Notes: generated from the sequence alone by a model not told the origin. Shown: positions 24,191 to 34,337, counted from the first letter of the stretch. The stretch is 44,644 bases of DNA from Burkholderiales bacterium (GCA_947372535.1 CANBUA010000003.1:1-44644), one strand, 5' to 3'. Made by a program: numbers and translations.

Positions 24191-25315
24191 ATGGCCAAGG
24201 CTGAATACCGCGTCTTCTTTGACAACACCCCAGCCACGCCGGAGCAACTGTCCATGTTCACCGAAATCCGCATCGACCAGGGCATCGGCGTGGCCGCCGA
24301 GGCTGAACTGGATTTGCCGGTGGGCACCGACGACGCGGGCCGGTGGTCGGGCATCGAAGAAGACTTCGCCAAGCCCTTCACCCGTGTGCGCATCGAGGTC
24401 AAGGTGGCCGACGCCGGCTTCACCCCGCTCATGGATGGCCTGATCGTGGGCAACCGCTACGAGATGAAGTCCACGCCCAACCAAAGCACGATGACACTGG
24501 TGGTGCAGGATGACAGCGTGCAGCTCAGCCGTGATGAGAAGGTGGCGCTGTTCGAAGACATGTCCCCCCAGGACATCGTCACCAGCCTGTTCACCGATGC
24601 GGGCCTCAGCGCCGACGTCGATGCCGCCCCCGATGCCGGTGCCGCATTGCAACGCGTGATCGTTCAGCGCGGCACCAGCATGCAACTGCTGCGCGACCTG
24701 GCCAGGCGCTACGGCATGTTTGTCTACGTGAAGCCCGGCGAAGCACCCGGCATCAGCGTGGGCATGTTCAAACGCCCCCGGTTCGATGCGGTTGATTTGC
24801 CGGAGATCCTTCTGGTCGGCGCGCAATGCAATGTGGCCAGCTTCTCCGCCCAGTTCGACGCGCTGAGGCCCATCCAGGCGCAAGCACGCAGCGTCAGCCT
24901 GGCCGACCGAAGCGTGCTGAGCAGCAGCACCCAGATGGCCGACATCGCCCCCTTGGGCGACAAGGCCACACACGACATCACCCAAGCTGCCCTGGCGTTG
25001 TTGACGCACACCCGCGAAGAACAAAGCGATCTGGACGCCGCAACCGCCGCCACGGTCGACCTGTCGTCATGGGCCTACGCCGCCCATGGTGAGCTCGACG
25101 CCGACGGCTACGAAGGCGTGCTGCAACCGCATCACCTGGTTCGGGTGCGCGGCATCGGTGGCTACTTGTCGGGCGACTACCTCATCGGCCATGTGACCCA
25201 TGTTCTGAATGACAGTGCCTACCGCCAACGTTTTTCGCTGCACCGCAATGCGCGCTCTTCTGGGAGCCCTGGCAACGCAAGCGGTGCTGGCGGCATGCCT
25301 TCGGGAGTCTTCTGA
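24191..25315 (+). CDS. Baseplate hub protein (gpD/gp27-like)
   Basis: 374 residues. From YRVFFDNTPATPEQLSMFTE through FTRVRIEVKVADAGFTPLMD to GTSMQLLRDLARRYGMFVYV it follows the phage late control D/gp27 hub family, equal to the first half of VgrG and of Pvc8. Three copies should form the ring that adapts six-fold tube symmetry to the three-fold spike. The stop overlaps the spike gene start (TGATG). Afp8/Pvc8 fuses hub and spike in one chain; here they are separate, as in T4 and P2. Confidence 0.92.
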   Translation: MAKAEYRVFFDNTPATPEQLSMFTEIRIDQGIGVAAEAELDLPVGTDDAGRWSGIEEDFAKPFTRVRIEVKVADAGFTPLMDGLIVGNRYEMKSTPNQSTMTLVVQDDSVQLSRDEKVALFEDMSPQDIVTSLFTDAGLSADVDAAPDAGAALQRVIVQRGTSMQLLRDLARRYGMFVYVKPGEAPGISVGMFKRPRFDAVDLPEILLVGAQCNVASFSAQFDALRPIQAQARSVSLADRSVLSSSTQMADIAPLGDKATHDITQAALALLTHTREEQSDLDAATAATVDLSSWAYAAHGELDADGYEGVLQPHHLVRVRGIGGYLSGDYLIGHVTHVLNDSAYRQRFSLHRNARSSGSPGNASGAGGMPSGVF

Positions 25316-26031
25316 TGGAAAGCGGCACGCTTGAAAAGCTGGTGGTCGAGCTCGCGACGCAATCGCGCACGCGCCACTTCGGCAAGTACCGTGGCCTGGT
25401 CACCGATGTGCAGGACCCCTCGGCCATCGGCCGCATCAAGGCACAGGTGCCCGAGATCTTCGGCGATCTGTCCACGCCCTGGGCCACGCCCTGTGCGCCC
25501 TACACCGGCGCCGGCCTGGGCTTGCACACCATCCCCCCCGTGGGCGCAGGGGTGTGGATCGAGTTCGAGGCGGGTGATCCGTCTCGCCCCATCTGGAGCG
25601 GCGGCTGGTGGGGCACCAGCGATGTCCCCGCCGACCAGAAGGGCCAGACCGTCACGGCAGGCCAGAAGATCCTGCGCAGCGAGCAAGGCTTGATGGTGGT
25701 GCTCGACGACGACGCCAACACCCTCACCTTGTCCGATGGACATGGCAGCAACCTGGTGAGCATCAGCGTCAACGACGGGCAGATCAAGGTGATGGCCGCC
25801 ACCAAGGTGATCGTCGAAGCACCTCTGATCGAGCTGACCGAAGGTGCCACACACCCTCTTGCCTTTGGCGACTCGCTTTTGTTGTACTTGAACCAGCTGG
25901 TCGCCATCTTCAACGCGCACATGCACGTGGGCGAAACCGTGATCGGCATCCCGGTCACGCCCATCGTGCCAGTCACCCCCTTTCCACCTGCAACGCCGGC
26001 CTTGCTGTCGACGCGCGTCACCACAGGTTGA
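25315..26031 (+). CDS. Spike protein (gpV/gp5-like OB fold)
   Basis: 238 residues. The OB-fold signature is seen in YRGLVTDVQDPSAIGRIKAQ, GIGLHTIPPVGAG-like text (here GLGLHTIPPVGAGVWIEFE) and PIWSGGWWG. A short beta-helix region follows (NLVSISVNDGQIKVMAATKV), then ATHPLAFGDSLLLYLNQLV and a proline-rich end. It should form the trimeric spike on the hub. The C terminus is where a PAAR tip would bind, but no PAAR gene is found in the locus. Confidence 0.92.
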   Translation: MESGTLEKLVVELATQSRTRHFGKYRGLVTDVQDPSAIGRIKAQVPEIFGDLSTPWATPCAPYTGAGLGLHTIPPVGAGVWIEFEAGDPSRPIWSGGWWGTSDVPADQKGQTVTAGQKILRSEQGLMVVLDDDANTLTLSDGHGSNLVSISVNDGQIKVMAATKVIVEAPLIELTEGATHPLAFGDSLLLYLNQLVAIFNAHMHVGETVIGIPVTPIVPVTPFPPATPALLSTRVTTG

Positions 26032-26038
26032 GGCACCG

Positions 26039-26338
26039 ATGAGCGCTCCACTCAAAGCCGGCACGGTCGACAACTTCGCGTCCAGCCTGGCCTCCTACAT
26101 CGACAAGGCCATGCAGAACGAATGGCATTTGCACAAGGGCGAGTACCTGCCCGACCAGGGGCAAGGTGCCGACGACCGCAGGATCCTGTTTGCCGCGATC
26201 GCACAGGGCGTGATGAAGTTCCTGGTTGACCACGTGGATGACCTCGTCACCACGACCAACTCCGGCGATGGCGGCCTGACCGACCACCACCACGCCATGG
26301 CCTTCAAGGTCGACACCTACCTGGGGCCGCTGCCATGA
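26039..26338 (+). CDS. Small 99-residue eCIS protein between spike and gp25
   Basis: Starts seven bases after the spike stop and overlaps the gp25 start by four. It is mostly helical with a histidine-rich C terminus (TDHHHAMAFKVDTYLG). It occupies the place where Afp/PVC carry the PAAR tip (Afp10), but shows no PAAR repeats. No family is recognised. A non-PAAR tip, spike chaperone or baseplate factor are all open. Confidence 0.7.
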   Translation: MSAPLKAGTVDNFASSLASYIDKAMQNEWHLHKGEYLPDQGQGADDRRILFAAIAQGVMKFLVDHVDDLVTTTNSGDGGLTDHHHAMAFKVDTYLGPLP

Positions 26339-26715
26339 CCACCAACGGCCGCCACCTGGCGTTTCCCTTTCACATCGGCGTGGATGGCCGCACGGCCACA
26401 CCCGCCGATCTGCCCGACCATGTGCGCGGAGAGATCATCCAGCTGCTGCTGACCGCGCAAGGCGAGCGCCCCTTCCTGCCCAGCTTTGGCGCCGGACTGC
26501 GCCGCCTGGTGTTCCAGCGCAACGACGACGCCACGGCCGGCATCACCAAGGCGCTGGTGAGCCAGAACCTCTCGCGCTGGCTGGGCCAGCGCATCACCGT
26601 CGAGATGCTGGACGTGAGCGCCGAAGACGCGACGCTCAACGTGGACCTGCGCTATCGCGTCATCGCCACCGGCGAGGTGCACAGCGTGCGCCTGCAGCGG
26701 CAGGGGGCCCACTGA
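26335..26715 (+). CDS. Baseplate wedge protein (gp25-like)
   Basis: 126 residues. HVRGEIIQLLLTAQGERPFLPSFGAGLRRLVF is the gpW/gp25 family core, here cited only by its key elements ERPFLPSFG and the EIIQLLLTAQG helix. gp25 starts sheath polymerisation at the baseplate and corresponds to Afp9/Pvc9. The start overlaps the previous stop (ATGA). Length is normal for the family. Confidence 0.95.
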   Translation: MTTNGRHLAFPFHIGVDGRTATPADLPDHVRGEIIQLLLTAQGERPFLPSFGAGLRRLVFQRNDDATAGITKALVSQNLSRWLGQRITVEMLDVSAEDATLNVDLRYRVIATGEVHSVRLQRQGAH

Positions 26716-26716
26716 C

Positions 26717-29296
26717 ATGACACTGCTGCGCAACGAGGAGCGCCTCACCGACCGCGCCCGCGACCTGGAAGCCAAAGGCCTGAACGCCTTCAAGCTGGCC
26801 TATGTCACGCTGGACCCTTTGCCCAAGCCCGGCTTTGCCTGGCTCGAAGTCGAATTCTGGAACGACCAGGCGCTGGCCCCCCTGCCTCCCAAAGAGGCCT
26901 TCTCGGTTCAAGGCGCCGAGCGCCACCGCGCGGGCAACCCGGCCCGTCCCGTCCAGGTGGTCCAGGTGCAGGCGGGCGCCAGCAGCAGCACCCTCAAGTT
27001 GACGATCGCGCCGGTGGGCGACTATTCCACCTACCTGCTGTCGACCACGGCTGTCGGCTTGTCCTCGCCAGGCAATGCCTTGCCGCTGGCCATGGACCCT
27101 TTGCTCAACGCCCTGCCCTTCAAGTTTCGGCCAGGCTGCTTCAACCTGAACTGCACCCCGGCCGAACGCGTCAAGCCGCCACCCATCGAGCCGGAGATCG
27201 ACTACCTGGCGCGCGACTACGACTCGTTCCGACATGTGTTGATCGCCGGCATGATGCGGCGCGTGCCCGACTGGTCGCCGACCAGTGAGGCCGATCTGGA
27301 CCAGGTCCTGATCGACCTGATCGCCGCCGATGCCGACGAGCAGGCCGACTACCACGACCGCGTGCTCAGCGAGCGCTCGATCGCCACCGCGCGCAAACGC
27401 GTCTCGCTGGCCCGCCATGCGCGCCTGATGGATTACCACATCCACCAGGGTAACCAGGCCAGCACCTGGCTGGCGCTGGATGTGGATGCCACAGTGGACC
27501 TGCCCGCCACGCCCAACGACGAATTCGGCGCCTGGACCGGCCTGAACTGGAAGGACCCCGCCGCTGTGGTCTTCGCCATGCCACGCGAGGCCGATGTCTG
27601 GCGCCAACGCTGCTACACCCCGCTCAGCACCCTGAGGCTGTACACCTGGGGTGACACCGTGACCGCGCTGGCCCAAGGCAGCACCGAGGCCGATCTGACC
27701 AGCGACACCGCGCTCACCCAGGCGCAGGCCGAGTCCCTGCGCGATCACTTCCTGGGCGCACACGCCGATCAGGTCAGGGGCCCCGGACAGCATGATGTCG
27801 ACGTCGGTGTCGATCAGTTGCTGATTCAGGAAGCGCTGAACCCCGAGACCGGTACGCCCAATGGCGCACGCATCGCCCAGCGCCAGGTGCTGCGCCTGCT
27901 GCCTTTGGGCGGCCCCGTCCCGCGCGCGCAGGCCATGCAGGACCCCTTCACGGGTGAATGGCTGGTGCGGGTGCGCTGGTTGCCTGAAGACGCGCTGCAA
28001 CAGAACTTCTGCTTCACCTGCGAGTGCTCGGGCACCGTCGTCAAGGACGTGAGCCTGTTCCACGCCAACCTGGTGCGGGTCACACAAGGGCGCCCCCGCA
28101 TCACCACTTTCCGTGCACCGGGCCAGCCCCTGGCGGGCCTGGACGAACACAGCCTGGTGGCCACCAACGAAGCGCGCTACGAGGTCGTGACCCGCCAGCA
28201 CGGCAGTGCCACACCCCTGCGCGGCGTGCTGTGCCCCTTCCCCCAATCGCCCCTGGCCTACCGTGCCACCCCACCCGGAGGCGAGCTCGCCACGCGCACC
28301 ACGGCCCTGGTCACCGTGCAAGGCTTTGCCACACCTTGGCAGGAGCGCCCCGACCTGATCGAAAGCCGGGACGACGACGAGCACTTCATCATCGAAACCG
28401 ATGAACTGGGCGGCAGTTCGATCCGGTTTGGCGATGGCCTCAACGGTGCGGCCCTGCCCTCCGGCGCCTTCGTGCGCTGCCGCTACCGCGTCGGGCAAGG
28501 CAGCAGTGGCAATGTCGGCGCCGACAGCATCCTCGGTTTCGACGACGCCAGCGGCGCCGTGCTGCGCGTGTGGAACCCCTTCGACGTGGTCAACGGCCGC
28601 GACCCCGAACCCGTGGCCGAGATCGTGCGCCGCGTGCCCGAGGCCTACCGCCAGCGGCAGCTGCGCGCCGTCACCTTGCAGGACTACGCCAGGCGCGCCG
28701 AAGAACTGGCCGGCGTCTCACACGCCAAAGCCCGCTACGCCTGGACGGGCAGCTGGCGCACAGTGCGCGTTGCCATCGACCCGGTGGGCAGCACGGTGTT
28801 GGCCGAGTCCTTGCGCCGCACCATCGCCGACCACCTGGAGGCCGTGCGCCTGATCGGCGAAGACCTGGAAGTGCGCGCTGCCACCTACGTGCCGCTGGAC
28901 ATCAGGATGACGCTGTGCGCGCAATCGGCCTACTGGACAGAAGACCTCCGCGCCGTGCTGATTGAGGAGTTCTCCGACGGTTGGACCCGCGATGGCCGCC
29001 GGGGCTTCTTCCACCCTGACGCCTGGACCTTTGGCCAACCGGTGTACGCCAGCCAGTTGATGGGCCGTGCGATCGCCGTCACGGGCATCGGCCGCGTGCT
29101 GCGCCTGAGCATGCGCCGCTGGAACCCGGGCAGCGGCGGCGGCCTCACCGAGATCGACATCGACCCCTCCGACCTGCCCGAGTCCCGCCTTGAAAAGCTG
29201 GAGGTCGGCCCCTTCGAGATCATCGTCGTCGCCAACGACCCGGACCACCTGGAAACCGGCCGCATCACCTTCGAGATCACCGGAGGCCGCCGATGA
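26717..29296 (+). CDS. Baseplate assembly protein, gp6/gpJ-like (first of two)
   Basis: 859 residues. IEPEIDYLARDYDSFRHVL and DLIDLIAADADEQADYHDRV-like text (IDLIAADADEQADYHDRVLS) match the phage-tail-like 'putative baseplate assembly protein' family. The C-terminal part has the gpJ-type module: AYRQRQLRAVTLQDYARRAE then VAIDPVGSTVLAESLRRTI. It should form the wedge ring with its paralogue, as Afp11/Pvc11 does. It follows gp25 by one base and overlaps the next gene by four. Confidence 0.92.
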   Translation: MTLLRNEERLTDRARDLEAKGLNAFKLAYVTLDPLPKPGFAWLEVEFWNDQALAPLPPKEAFSVQGAERHRAGNPARPVQVVQVQAGASSSTLKLTIAPVGDYSTYLLSTTAVGLSSPGNALPLAMDPLLNALPFKFRPGCFNLNCTPAERVKPPPIEPEIDYLARDYDSFRHVLIAGMMRRVPDWSPTSEADLDQVLIDLIAADADEQADYHDRVLSERSIATARKRVSLARHARLMDYHIHQGNQASTWLALDVDATVDLPATPNDEFGAWTGLNWKDPAAVVFAMPREADVWRQRCYTPLSTLRLYTWGDTVTALAQGSTEADLTSDTALTQAQAESLRDHFLGAHADQVRGPGQHDVDVGVDQLLIQEALNPETGTPNGARIAQRQVLRLLPLGGPVPRAQAMQDPFTGEWLVRVRWLPEDALQQNFCFTCECSGTVVKDVSLFHANLVRVTQGRPRITTFRAPGQPLAGLDEHSLVATNEARYEVVTRQHGSATPLRGVLCPFPQSPLAYRATPPGGELATRTTALVTVQGFATPWQERPDLIESRDDDEHFIIETDELGGSSIRFGDGLNGAALPSGAFVRCRYRVGQGSSGNVGADSILGFDDASGAVLRVWNPFDVVNGRDPEPVAEIVRRVPEAYRQRQLRAVTLQDYARRAEELAGVSHAKARYAWTGSWRTVRVAIDPVGSTVLAESLRRTIADHLEAVRLIGEDLEVRAATYVPLDIRMTLCAQSAYWTEDLRAVLIEEFSDGWTRDGRRGFFHPDAWTFGQPVYASQLMGRAIAVTGIGRVLRLSMRRWNPGSGGGLTEIDIDPSDLPESRLEKLEVGPFEIIVVANDPDHLETGRITFEITGGRR

Positions 29297-31980
29297 GCTG
29301 CGACAACGACTGCAGCCAACCCCTGGCCTTCCCCAAGGTCATCTTCAACCGACCCGGCCTGGCCACCATCGGCTACCGCATCGGCAGCTACGCCGACCTG
29401 CGTGATCACATGCTGTCCTTGCTGGACACCAGCCCCGAGCTGGCAGCATGGACGCACCGCCTGCCCGACGACCCCGGCATCGCCCTGATCGAAGCCTCGG
29501 CCGAGGTGGGCGACATCCTCAGCTTCTACCAGGACCTCTACGCCAACGAGGCCTACCTGCGCAGCGCCAAATGGCGCGACAGCGTGTCCGACCTGGTGCG
29601 ACTGCTGGGCTACCGTCTGGCCCCGGGCCTGGGCGGACGGGCGCGCTTTGCCTTCGCCGTCAAAGGCACGCGGCCTGTGCTGCTGCCCGCGGGATTGGGC
29701 GTCAAGGCACAGCTGGAGGGGGAAGACCAGCCCGCGGTCTTCGAGACCCGCACCGAGCTGATCGCCCACCCTGCGCTGTCCCGGTTCCACCTCTACCGCC
29801 CGCGCGTCCTGCCTGACATCCAACATGGCGACGACACCTTCACGCTGGTGCTGGACGCAGGCGCGAGTGTGACGCTCAAGGCCGGCGACCGCGTCATGGT
29901 CGGCATTCCGCGCGCCAGCGGTGACGCTCACGACCACATGCAGGTGCTGGTCGTCGACAGGACCTGGCCGTCCTTCGGCAACACGGTCGTGAAGATGAAG
30001 GGGGGCATCACCAGCCTGAAAGCGCTGTCGCGCCAGAAGCCGCTCCTCCACACCGCCTTGAAGTTCGTCTCGTCCAGCATCGTGCAACCGCCCCTATCAG
30101 GGGCTTCGCAGTTGAACGCCAGTCTGAGCATCGCCTCGCTCACGTCAACCCCGCGCCTGCAGGCGTGGAAGCTGGGCGGCACGCATCGTCACTTCGGCCA
30201 CAACGCCCCGGCCACGCAAGTCAAGGTGGACAAGTACGGCCGTACCGCCTTCAGCGACGTGCCCTTCTCCCGGCCGCTGGACGCGACCACCCCCACTTTG
30301 CCGTCGCTGGGTGCCACCCGGATGCCGCTGGAAGGCGAAGTGGCCAGCGCCGTCGCAGGCACGCGGGTGTTGATCGAGGCCAGGCTCAGCGCCACCAATG
30401 GCGGCAGCGCGCGCAAACGCCTGATGGAGCGGCGCATCGTCCAGGTCGACGTGCAATCGCTGGCCTGGGGCCCCTTGATTGGCACCAGCACGGTGTTGAG
30501 CCTGGATGCCTCGTTGGCCCTGGTCGAAGACGGCGCCAGCCTGGACCATGCCGACATCCGAGACATCAGCTTTCATGAGGTCGTGGGCGAACCCTTTGGC
30601 CTGCATGCCGACTTCGTGCCCGGCCTGGCCAGCCATGGCCATGAACTGCATTTCTACGGTTCGGCCGATGAAGCGACGGCACTGGCCAAGCGTGCCCTGT
30701 TGCTGTCCGGTCCCGGCTCCGCATTGACCGCCGCGACCGCCTTGTCGGTCGAGTCGATCGGCGTCGATGCCCAGCAGCCCGGTTTCCACCGCGTGCAGCT
30801 GGACCGCAAAGTCGCCTATGCCGAGTTCGGCCACGATGCGCCCCAAGTGACCGCCTACGGCAACCTGGTCGAGGCCACGCAAGGCAAGACCGAGGCCCAG
30901 GTGGCGCTGGGCGATGGCGATGGTCGCGCCGTCTTCCAGACCTTTGCCTTGCCCAAGACCCCCCTCACCTACCTGCTGGACACCACGCAGGTGCCGCCCC
31001 AACTGCCGCAGTTGCAGGTGTGGGTCGATGGCGTTGAATGGACGCATGTGGACAGCCTGTTCGGCCGGGGCCCCAAGGAGCGCGTCTACATCGTGCGCGA
31101 AGACGCCGACGGCAAGAGCTGGGTGCAGTTCGGCGATGGCCAGACCGGCTCGCGCCTGCACTCGGGTCGCGGCAATGTCGTCGCGGCTTACCGCACCGGT
31201 GAGGGTGCGCACGGGCCTTTGAAGCCGGATGCCAAGCCTCAGCCCGACAAGAAGCCTGCCGGCCTGGACGCCACCTTCCTGCTGGAACCCGTCACTGGAG
31301 GCGCCCAGCCTGAGGGCATGGATGGGGCGCGCACCGCCGCGCCCGGCACGATGCAAAGCCTGGGCCGCATCGTGAGCCTGGCCGACCACGAAGCCGAGGC
31401 CCTGTCCATCCCCGGCGTGCTGAAGGCGCGTGCCGCCTGGGTCAGCGTGGACGGCTCGCCGCTCGTGCGCGTCACCATCCTGACCGACAGCGCTGCCAAG
31501 GCGGACGCCAACGCTGCCGCCGATGCCCTGCGTGCCGCCGTGCGCGCACGCGGCGCCGGGCGCTGCCCCTTGCTGGTCGTGCCAGGCGCCCGCACGCCCG
31601 TGGCCATGCACCTGGTCGTCGGTTACCAGGCCGAGCGCCGCCCAGACGACATCCGCGCGGCCATCCTGGTGGCCCTGGGCGCGGCAGGGGAAGAAGGCAA
31701 CGGCATCGACTCGTCACGTGGCCTGTTCAGCTGGCAACAACGCCAGTTCGGCGAAGGCGTGCACGGCTCGCAAATCGTCGGCGCGGTGCAAAACGTGCCC
31801 GGCGTGACCTGGGTGAGGTTGAGCTCACTGTGGGTGCCCGCGCCCCTGCTGATCCCGCTGCTCCCCAAGGCCCCGGCCACGCAACGCGCGCTGCCCTGTG
31901 CCGGCGATCGCCTGCTCGCCCTGTCATCCACCTCGCTGCAGCTGCAACTCGCGGCGGACAAGGAGAACTTGCCGTCATGA
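29293..31980 (+). CDS. Baseplate assembly protein, gp6/gpJ-like (second of two)
   Basis: 895 residues. The N terminus begins with a CDNDC cysteine pair, then NRPGLATIGYRIGSYADLRD and DDPGIALIEASAEVGDILSF, the typical opening of the second large wedge protein. After a strand-rich middle the C terminus carries VYIVREDADGKSWVQFGDGQ and ALSIPGVLKARAAWV, the gpJ-like module shared with the gene before. Two unlike gp6 proteins could form a heterodimeric wedge, where Afp/PVC rely on one. Overlaps the next gene by four bases. Confidence 0.92.
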   Translation: MSCDNDCSQPLAFPKVIFNRPGLATIGYRIGSYADLRDHMLSLLDTSPELAAWTHRLPDDPGIALIEASAEVGDILSFYQDLYANEAYLRSAKWRDSVSDLVRLLGYRLAPGLGGRARFAFAVKGTRPVLLPAGLGVKAQLEGEDQPAVFETRTELIAHPALSRFHLYRPRVLPDIQHGDDTFTLVLDAGASVTLKAGDRVMVGIPRASGDAHDHMQVLVVDRTWPSFGNTVVKMKGGITSLKALSRQKPLLHTALKFVSSSIVQPPLSGASQLNASLSIASLTSTPRLQAWKLGGTHRHFGHNAPATQVKVDKYGRTAFSDVPFSRPLDATTPTLPSLGATRMPLEGEVASAVAGTRVLIEARLSATNGGSARKRLMERRIVQVDVQSLAWGPLIGTSTVLSLDASLALVEDGASLDHADIRDISFHEVVGEPFGLHADFVPGLASHGHELHFYGSADEATALAKRALLLSGPGSALTAATALSVESIGVDAQQPGFHRVQLDRKVAYAEFGHDAPQVTAYGNLVEATQGKTEAQVALGDGDGRAVFQTFALPKTPLTYLLDTTQVPPQLPQLQVWVDGVEWTHVDSLFGRGPKERVYIVREDADGKSWVQFGDGQTGSRLHSGRGNVVAAYRTGEGAHGPLKPDAKPQPDKKPAGLDATFLLEPVTGGAQPEGMDGARTAAPGTMQSLGRIVSLADHEAEALSIPGVLKARAAWVSVDGSPLVRVTILTDSAAKADANAAADALRAAVRARGAGRCPLLVVPGARTPVAMHLVVGYQAERRPDDIRAAILVALGAAGEEGNGIDSSRGLFSWQQRQFGEGVHGSQIVGAVQNVPGVTWVRLSSLWVPAPLLIPLLPKAPATQRALPCAGDRLLALSSTSLQLQLAADKENLPS

Positions 31981-34337
31981 CCTCACCCCGCCTGCCGCTG
32001 TTCGATCGGCTCCCCGAGATCTACCGCATCCGCGACACCGAGCAATCGCCGCCGGGTCAGTTGCAAGCCTACCTGGGCGTCATCGAAGGCGCCATGAGCG
32101 CCTTGCACGCCCGCACCGATGCGCAGTACCACGACCTGTTCGCCGAACATTGCGACGACTGGGTGGTGGCCTACATCGCCGACCTGCTCGGCACCACCCG
32201 CCTGTCGGGCGATCCCTGGACCTTGCGGGCCGACATGGCCCGCACTGTGTTCCACAGACGCCGCAAGGGCACGCTGGGTGCCGTCGAGTCGCAGGTGTTT
32301 GCGCTGTCTGGCTGGGCTGCCCACGCGGTCGAAATGCGTGAGCGCCTGGGTTGGAACCAGCACCTCAACCACCTGCGCCCCGATGCGGGCGGGACGCCGC
32401 CACTCACGCTGCGCACCGACATCAGCTCACCCGTGCGTGGCGGCATGGCCAGCTTGCGCGATCCCGCACGGCTGTCGCTGGTCAATGGCCCCTTCGATCC
32501 CTTCGCCCGAGTGGTCGATGTCAAGCCGCCTTCGCTGGGCATGTCCGGCTGGAACCTGCCCAATCTGGCGGTGTTGCTCTGGAGGCTGAGGGACTTCCAG
32601 GTGCCCCTGTCGCGGCCCGTGTTCAGGCTCACCGCGCCGATCTCGCCCGCGCCCGGCGCTGCCGCGCTCGCGGTCCGCTTCGATGTGCAGGCACAGGGTG
32701 AGCCCTGGCCCTTGTTCAACACACACCGCTTCCACGCCGACGAGGACCCGCCTCGCCTGGGCAGCGAAGACGAGGTGCCCGGGCCCATGCCGACAGCGCG
32801 CCTGAGCGACGGCCGCCCCGCCAGTCGCCCGGCCGCCTACGTGTCGGTACAGACCTATGCCGACCCGCGCGACGCCCATCCCGGCGCCGATGCCGTGGGG
32901 CTGGTGCTGCACCTGCCCGAAGCACCTTTCCTGGGCCAGGCCTGGCGACTTCGAGGCGCCAACCTCTGCGCCTGGGAGTCGGGGCTGGCACCGCCGCTGC
33001 GCGACTGGGAAATCGCCATCGACCCCGAACGCGGCCGCCTGGTCTTTGGCGTGCCTGACCCCGACCCTGCCACCCAGGCCGTCCCTTTGGCCGAGGGCCT
33101 GCTGGTCTCTGCCACCCATGCCCTGGCCGGCCCCACCGGCGCGCAGCCGACCCAGCGCACCGCCCTGCCCGCCACCTGGCCCGCTGAACAGGCCTTCGAA
33201 CTCCAGCAGGTCAACTGGTTCGATGACCCCCTGGCCCTGAGCGCTGCCCTGAGCAACCTGCCCTCGCGCACCCAGCCTCTGGTCATCGAGATCACCGACA
33301 GCCAGACCCATGAGCTGGATCTGAGCACCCTGGTCGGCATCGGCGATGACGCTGGCGTGTTGTCGATGCGGCTGACGCAATCGCTGTGGATCCGCAGCGC
33401 GCCGGGCGAGCGTCCGGTGATCCGCCTGCGCCAGGCCTTGCGCATGCGGCCCACACAGATCACGGGCCCCGACGCGGTCAACGCCGAGCAACTGCAGGTC
33501 ACCCTGGAGGGGCTCTACCTCACCCGCGATGCCGCCTTCCCCGCCGCCGACGCCCTGGTCATGCAGGCCGCGCTCGGCCAGTTGAACATCCTGGGCTGCA
33601 CGCTCGACCCTGGCGGCGGCCTGGTGCTCGATGGCACCGAAGCCGGCCATCGCGCCGACATCCGCCAGGCCTTGCGCCTGGGCGACGACTACGGGCTGGT
33701 GTCGCCGGAGCGGGATGCTTTCAACCAGGTACCTGGCCTGACCCTGGCCCGCACCATCGCCGGGCCCCTGGCCATCGACACCGGTTACCTGCTGACGCTG
33801 ACCGACACCATCATTGACGCCGGCAGCGGCATCGCCGCCACGGCGCCTGCCCTCGCCATCGGTGGCGCCACGGGCGACCCCGAACTGGCATGGGGCCCGG
33901 ACCTGGTGATCCAGGGCATCACTTTGTTCGGCCGCACCCGCGTGCAAACCGCGCGTGGCGAAGGCGGCATCTTCGTGCACCGACTGGAGGTGCACGACAA
34001 CCAGGACAGCCACACGGTGGACGTGGGCGTGGGCCAGCGCGGCAGTTGCCTGAAGTTCTGCTGGTTCAGCGGGCAGCACGACCGCCTGCCCCAGCGCTTC
34101 GGCTGCGTGTTCGGCCACGAGGCGCGGCTGCGCTTCACCGCCGAATGGTTCGGCAAGCCGGGCTACGCCCAACTGCGGCCCGACTGCGACCGCCGCATCC
34201 GCGAAGACGGCAGCCACAGCGACGAAATGGGCGCCTTCGGCTACCTGTTGAACACGCACAAATGGAAAAACATCGGGATTCGGCTACGCGAGTTCATGCC
34301 AGTCGGCGTGCGCCCCGTGCTCATCCCGATCACTTGA
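31977..34337 (+). CDS. Tail protein I/gp7-like wedge protein (Pvc12-like)
   Basis: 786 residues from the ATG at 31977 (ATGA overlap with the previous stop); the open frame back to 31830 is not needed. The opening LFDRLPEIYRIRDTEQ and YHDLFAEHCDDWVVAYIADL belong to the phage-tail-like wedge family. VRMD-type repeats are absent; instead the C-terminal 400 residues are strand rich, with LGQLNILGCTLDPGGGLVLD suggesting a short beta-helix. It should bridge the wedge to fibres or host surface, as T4 gp7 and Pvc12 do. Confidence 0.88.
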   Translation: MTSPRLPLFDRLPEIYRIRDTEQSPPGQLQAYLGVIEGAMSALHARTDAQYHDLFAEHCDDWVVAYIADLLGTTRLSGDPWTLRADMARTVFHRRRKGTLGAVESQVFALSGWAAHAVEMRERLGWNQHLNHLRPDAGGTPPLTLRTDISSPVRGGMASLRDPARLSLVNGPFDPFARVVDVKPPSLGMSGWNLPNLAVLLWRLRDFQVPLSRPVFRLTAPISPAPGAAALAVRFDVQAQGEPWPLFNTHRFHADEDPPRLGSEDEVPGPMPTARLSDGRPASRPAAYVSVQTYADPRDAHPGADAVGLVLHLPEAPFLGQAWRLRGANLCAWESGLAPPLRDWEIAIDPERGRLVFGVPDPDPATQAVPLAEGLLVSATHALAGPTGAQPTQRTALPATWPAEQAFELQQVNWFDDPLALSAALSNLPSRTQPLVIEITDSQTHELDLSTLVGIGDDAGVLSMRLTQSLWIRSAPGERPVIRLRQALRMRPTQITGPDAVNAEQLQVTLEGLYLTRDAAFPAADALVMQAALGQLNILGCTLDPGGGLVLDGTEAGHRADIRQALRLGDDYGLVSPERDAFNQVPGLTLARTIAGPLAIDTGYLLTLTDTIIDAGSGIAATAPALAIGGATGDPELAWGPDLVIQGITLFGRTRVQTARGEGGIFVHRLEVHDNQDSHTVDVGVGQRGSCLKFCWFSGQHDRLPQRFGCVFGHEARLRFTAEWFGKPGYAQLRPDCDRRIREDGSHSDEMGAFGYLLNTHKWKNIGIRLREFMPVGVRPVLIPIT

